Source: Tomocerus qinae
Lineage: Eukaryota; Arthropoda; Collembola; Entomobryomorpha; Tomoceridae
DNA length: 64,000 nt
Direction: 5' to 3'
NCBI GenBank assembly: GCA_020055645.1
Contig: CM034550.1
Coordinates: forward strand, 17,435,001 to 17,499,000
Shown here: one piece after another, positions 61,901 to 64,000 of the stretch
Numbering within the stretch: the stretch's first letter is position 1
Layout: every line of letters starts with the position of its first letter
Program-made: the position numbers and the translations under genes
Notes under the pieces: generated by a model
Seen by the model: only the letters and a program-made list of their open reading frames with translations
Told to the model about the DNA's origin: nothing
Database searches by the model: none

Positions 61901-64000
61901 TCTCTTTCTTTACTTTTTAGGTGCAAAGACCAACAAACATTACTTTACATTACATTACATAGTTACTATTACCCTCACTCTGCGTTTACTTTACTCTTCT
62001 GTCGGATTACACTTACTCCTGAAAATACAGAAAGCTAATAGTAGAACAGTCAAAATAAAGGCTCGACAAGTCCGCTTTACTCCCATGCAACTTCAACTTT
62101 ATTAGCAACAGCACAAACTTTCAATTTATGACTCTGGCTTTATAGCTTTTTACTTAATAGAAACGTTAACTTCTTCTGGATTACGTCACACATTATACAG
62201 TCCATCTAGACGGATGCTAAATACCTATGTCCAGTCACACAATAACCTTTTGCTCTACGTCAGTTTGTTCTTGGACTAAAACTAGGAATTAATCCAGCGG
62301 ATTCTTGCCACTCGTATATATTGTGAGTACACTTATGTGTGCTCTAACGTATTGTTAATATTGCTAAACGTTGTAAAGCAATATTGTATTTATTGTGTTA
62401 GCGTATTGCGCAGATAAGAAGTTACTAATAAATGGAAATGGACAGTAAAGTGGTTTTGTTTACCGTAACACACGTAACATTGTGATGGGATGGAATAAAG
62501 TAACCCTTACACACAGGCTTTTCCTATTATATAATTTGTACCTAAGTTGTTAGAATTTTGGTAACCGAACTAAAATTACCTTAAAAGTAACTGTTACGTT
62601 ATTCTCAGTTTTCCCTATAAATGAATGGTTCAAAATATTTAAAAAATGGGCATATTTTTCCAAAATATTATACTAGAATTCGGAATCAGAATTCCAATGG
62701 CAAAAACAAGTTTAGTAATTATTTTGTTGTTACAATAATAATAATAGATGGGTCCAATCCTGTAATTCGCAGTATAACAAAAAATAAGAGTGGACCATAT
62801 TAAATGAAAACGGTCCATATAAGAGATACCAGGGTCTAACAATTTACCCAATTGTTTTGCCAATGACATCAATTTTGACAAATGGATCAAACCTTGTGAC
62901 TCGCGTTAGGGAAGTATTCAAAATAGCCCTTTCAAAATCAAAATTCAAAAAAGTTTGATTGAATATTTATGGGGTTTATAAACTATGAGTATGAGTGAAT
63001 GAAAAAATACTAAAACACAACTTTGGGTCATCACCATAAAAAGTTTCAAATAGTTTTATCAAAATTTCTCAAAAAACGGAAGTTTTTCAACATTTCTTAA
63101 AATGTGTGTCATTTGTTCAACCTACTTATGCCAATTCTAAGCACCGATGTTTATGTAAAAGAGCCTCAAGAGTCATGTTCCTATGCTGCTAACAGTATTT
63201 TGATGGGAGACCTCATCAAAGTAAAGTTCCTTCAGGGATCAAGTTTCTTTGTTCCGAACATTTTTCCATCGCCACATTTTGCATTATTTTTTCAGTGTTT
63301 TTCATAGCAGGAACTCAGGTTTTTCGCTTACAGTCGAATGAAATGTCTCGGTATTTTAATACTTGGAAGGGGAGTAGTTACATGATATGACTGCACGGTT
63401 GATGTTGAATATCTATGTAGGAAATGAAACTAGAAGCAAGTGAACATAATATAGGTGGACAGTGGATATGCATAATGTATTATGTATCTATTTATGTACA
63501 TTAAGGTAGAAAAGGCAAAGAGGTACTTCACCTCGGTGCAATTCCCTCCCTCCTTTCTATTTACCTGACTCTGTTATGATACCATCCACTTTCATTTCAA
63601 CTGAATAAGTAATGGAGTGACTAATAGCAAGTTGTCTCTTCTGACCTGACTTTTCCTTCCCACCATTACAAACGCTAGAATTTCGTCCCCAGGCTTTTTC
63701 TGTGTGATGTTAGTTAATGGTTGCACAAAGTATAATATTAGAAAACTATGTACCGTTGCAAAAGGCTTAGCTGTCAGAAGAGGAATAGTATTGCAAACAT
63801 ACTAAAATAGCATTTTTGCACAAACAATGCAGTAATAAATAAAACACAACTGCCAATGTAGCCAATTAAGCATCGAATTTGTAATTGATCATTTAATATT
63901 TTACAATCTACAATTTCTATACCTGAATCAAATAGATCCGATTAAAATTCTGATTAACGTACTGATCCAAAAAATTATTTCATCTGAAAATCTTCAAATG
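37955..64000. other. 26-kb gene-poor right flank
   Basis: No gene, RNA or mobile element is supported. All open frames are 119 codons or shorter, lack recognisable domains and often overlap on both strands. A frame at 55261–55518 follows a good acceptor (TGTGTTTTCAG) and begins with a hydrophilic stretch (ELSLDNYRSEEADERE), so it could be a small exon, but no partner exon is visible. A box B-like GTTCGAATC at about 57222 lacks a tRNA fold. The segment at about 62560–63320 is more AT-rich and homopolymeric than its surroundings and may be an old repeat. The region could be intergenic or a giant intron. Confidence 0.45.

Overview
This is a eukaryotic, AT-rich window. It has spliced genes with GT–AG introns, AATAAA signals, a Copia-class LTR element, a tRNA-related repeat and a large Polinton/Maverick-type DNA element. 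The overall look (a small secreted cysteine-rich gene, long gene-poor flanks, these repeat classes) fits an arthropod genome. A springtail or similar small arthropod is my weak guess; no rRNA, mitochondrial or diagnostic host gene settles it.

Left flank (1–18062). Mostly non-coding. It holds a tRNA-related repeat (3949–4033, minus) and a complete, apparently young, non-autonomous Copia-type retrotransposon (5663–8638, minus). That element has identical 429-bp LTRs, a 5-bp GACAT duplication, and gag plus aspartic protease followed by an unusual two-helix membrane tail instead of integrase/RT. One host-like gene lies here: a secreted, GPI-anchored-looking cysteine-rich protein (13708–14286, minus). 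Two foldback structures follow: a perfect 44-bp hairpin at 15208–15352 and an AGCTCCC-repeat element at 15366–16154.

Central element (18063–37954). A 19,880-bp element (18069–37948) starts 5'-AG, ends CT-3' and is flanked by the 6-bp duplication TGCACT, the signature of Polinton/Maverick integration. Its terminal inverted repeats are about 5.6 and 5.4 kb, full of tandem repeats, with no convincing genes. The core of about 8.8 kb holds two leftward paralogous small Cys-rich genes (A intact, B frameshifted). A divergent promoter region follows, then a rightward protein-primed-type family B DNA polymerase with all exonuclease and polymerase motifs. Last is a seven-exon C2H2 zinc-finger gene built from three tandem two-exon modules. 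The outermost genes read toward the inner ends of the inverted repeats, each of which supplies an AATAAA signal. No integrase, packaging ATPase, maturation protease or capsid gene was recognised. This is either a minimal, trans-mobilised Polinton derivative or an undescribed PolB plus zinc-finger lineage. It is the main discovery candidate of the window.

Right flank (37955–64000). About 26 kb with no gene I can support; open frames are 119 codons or shorter and none shows a recognisable domain.
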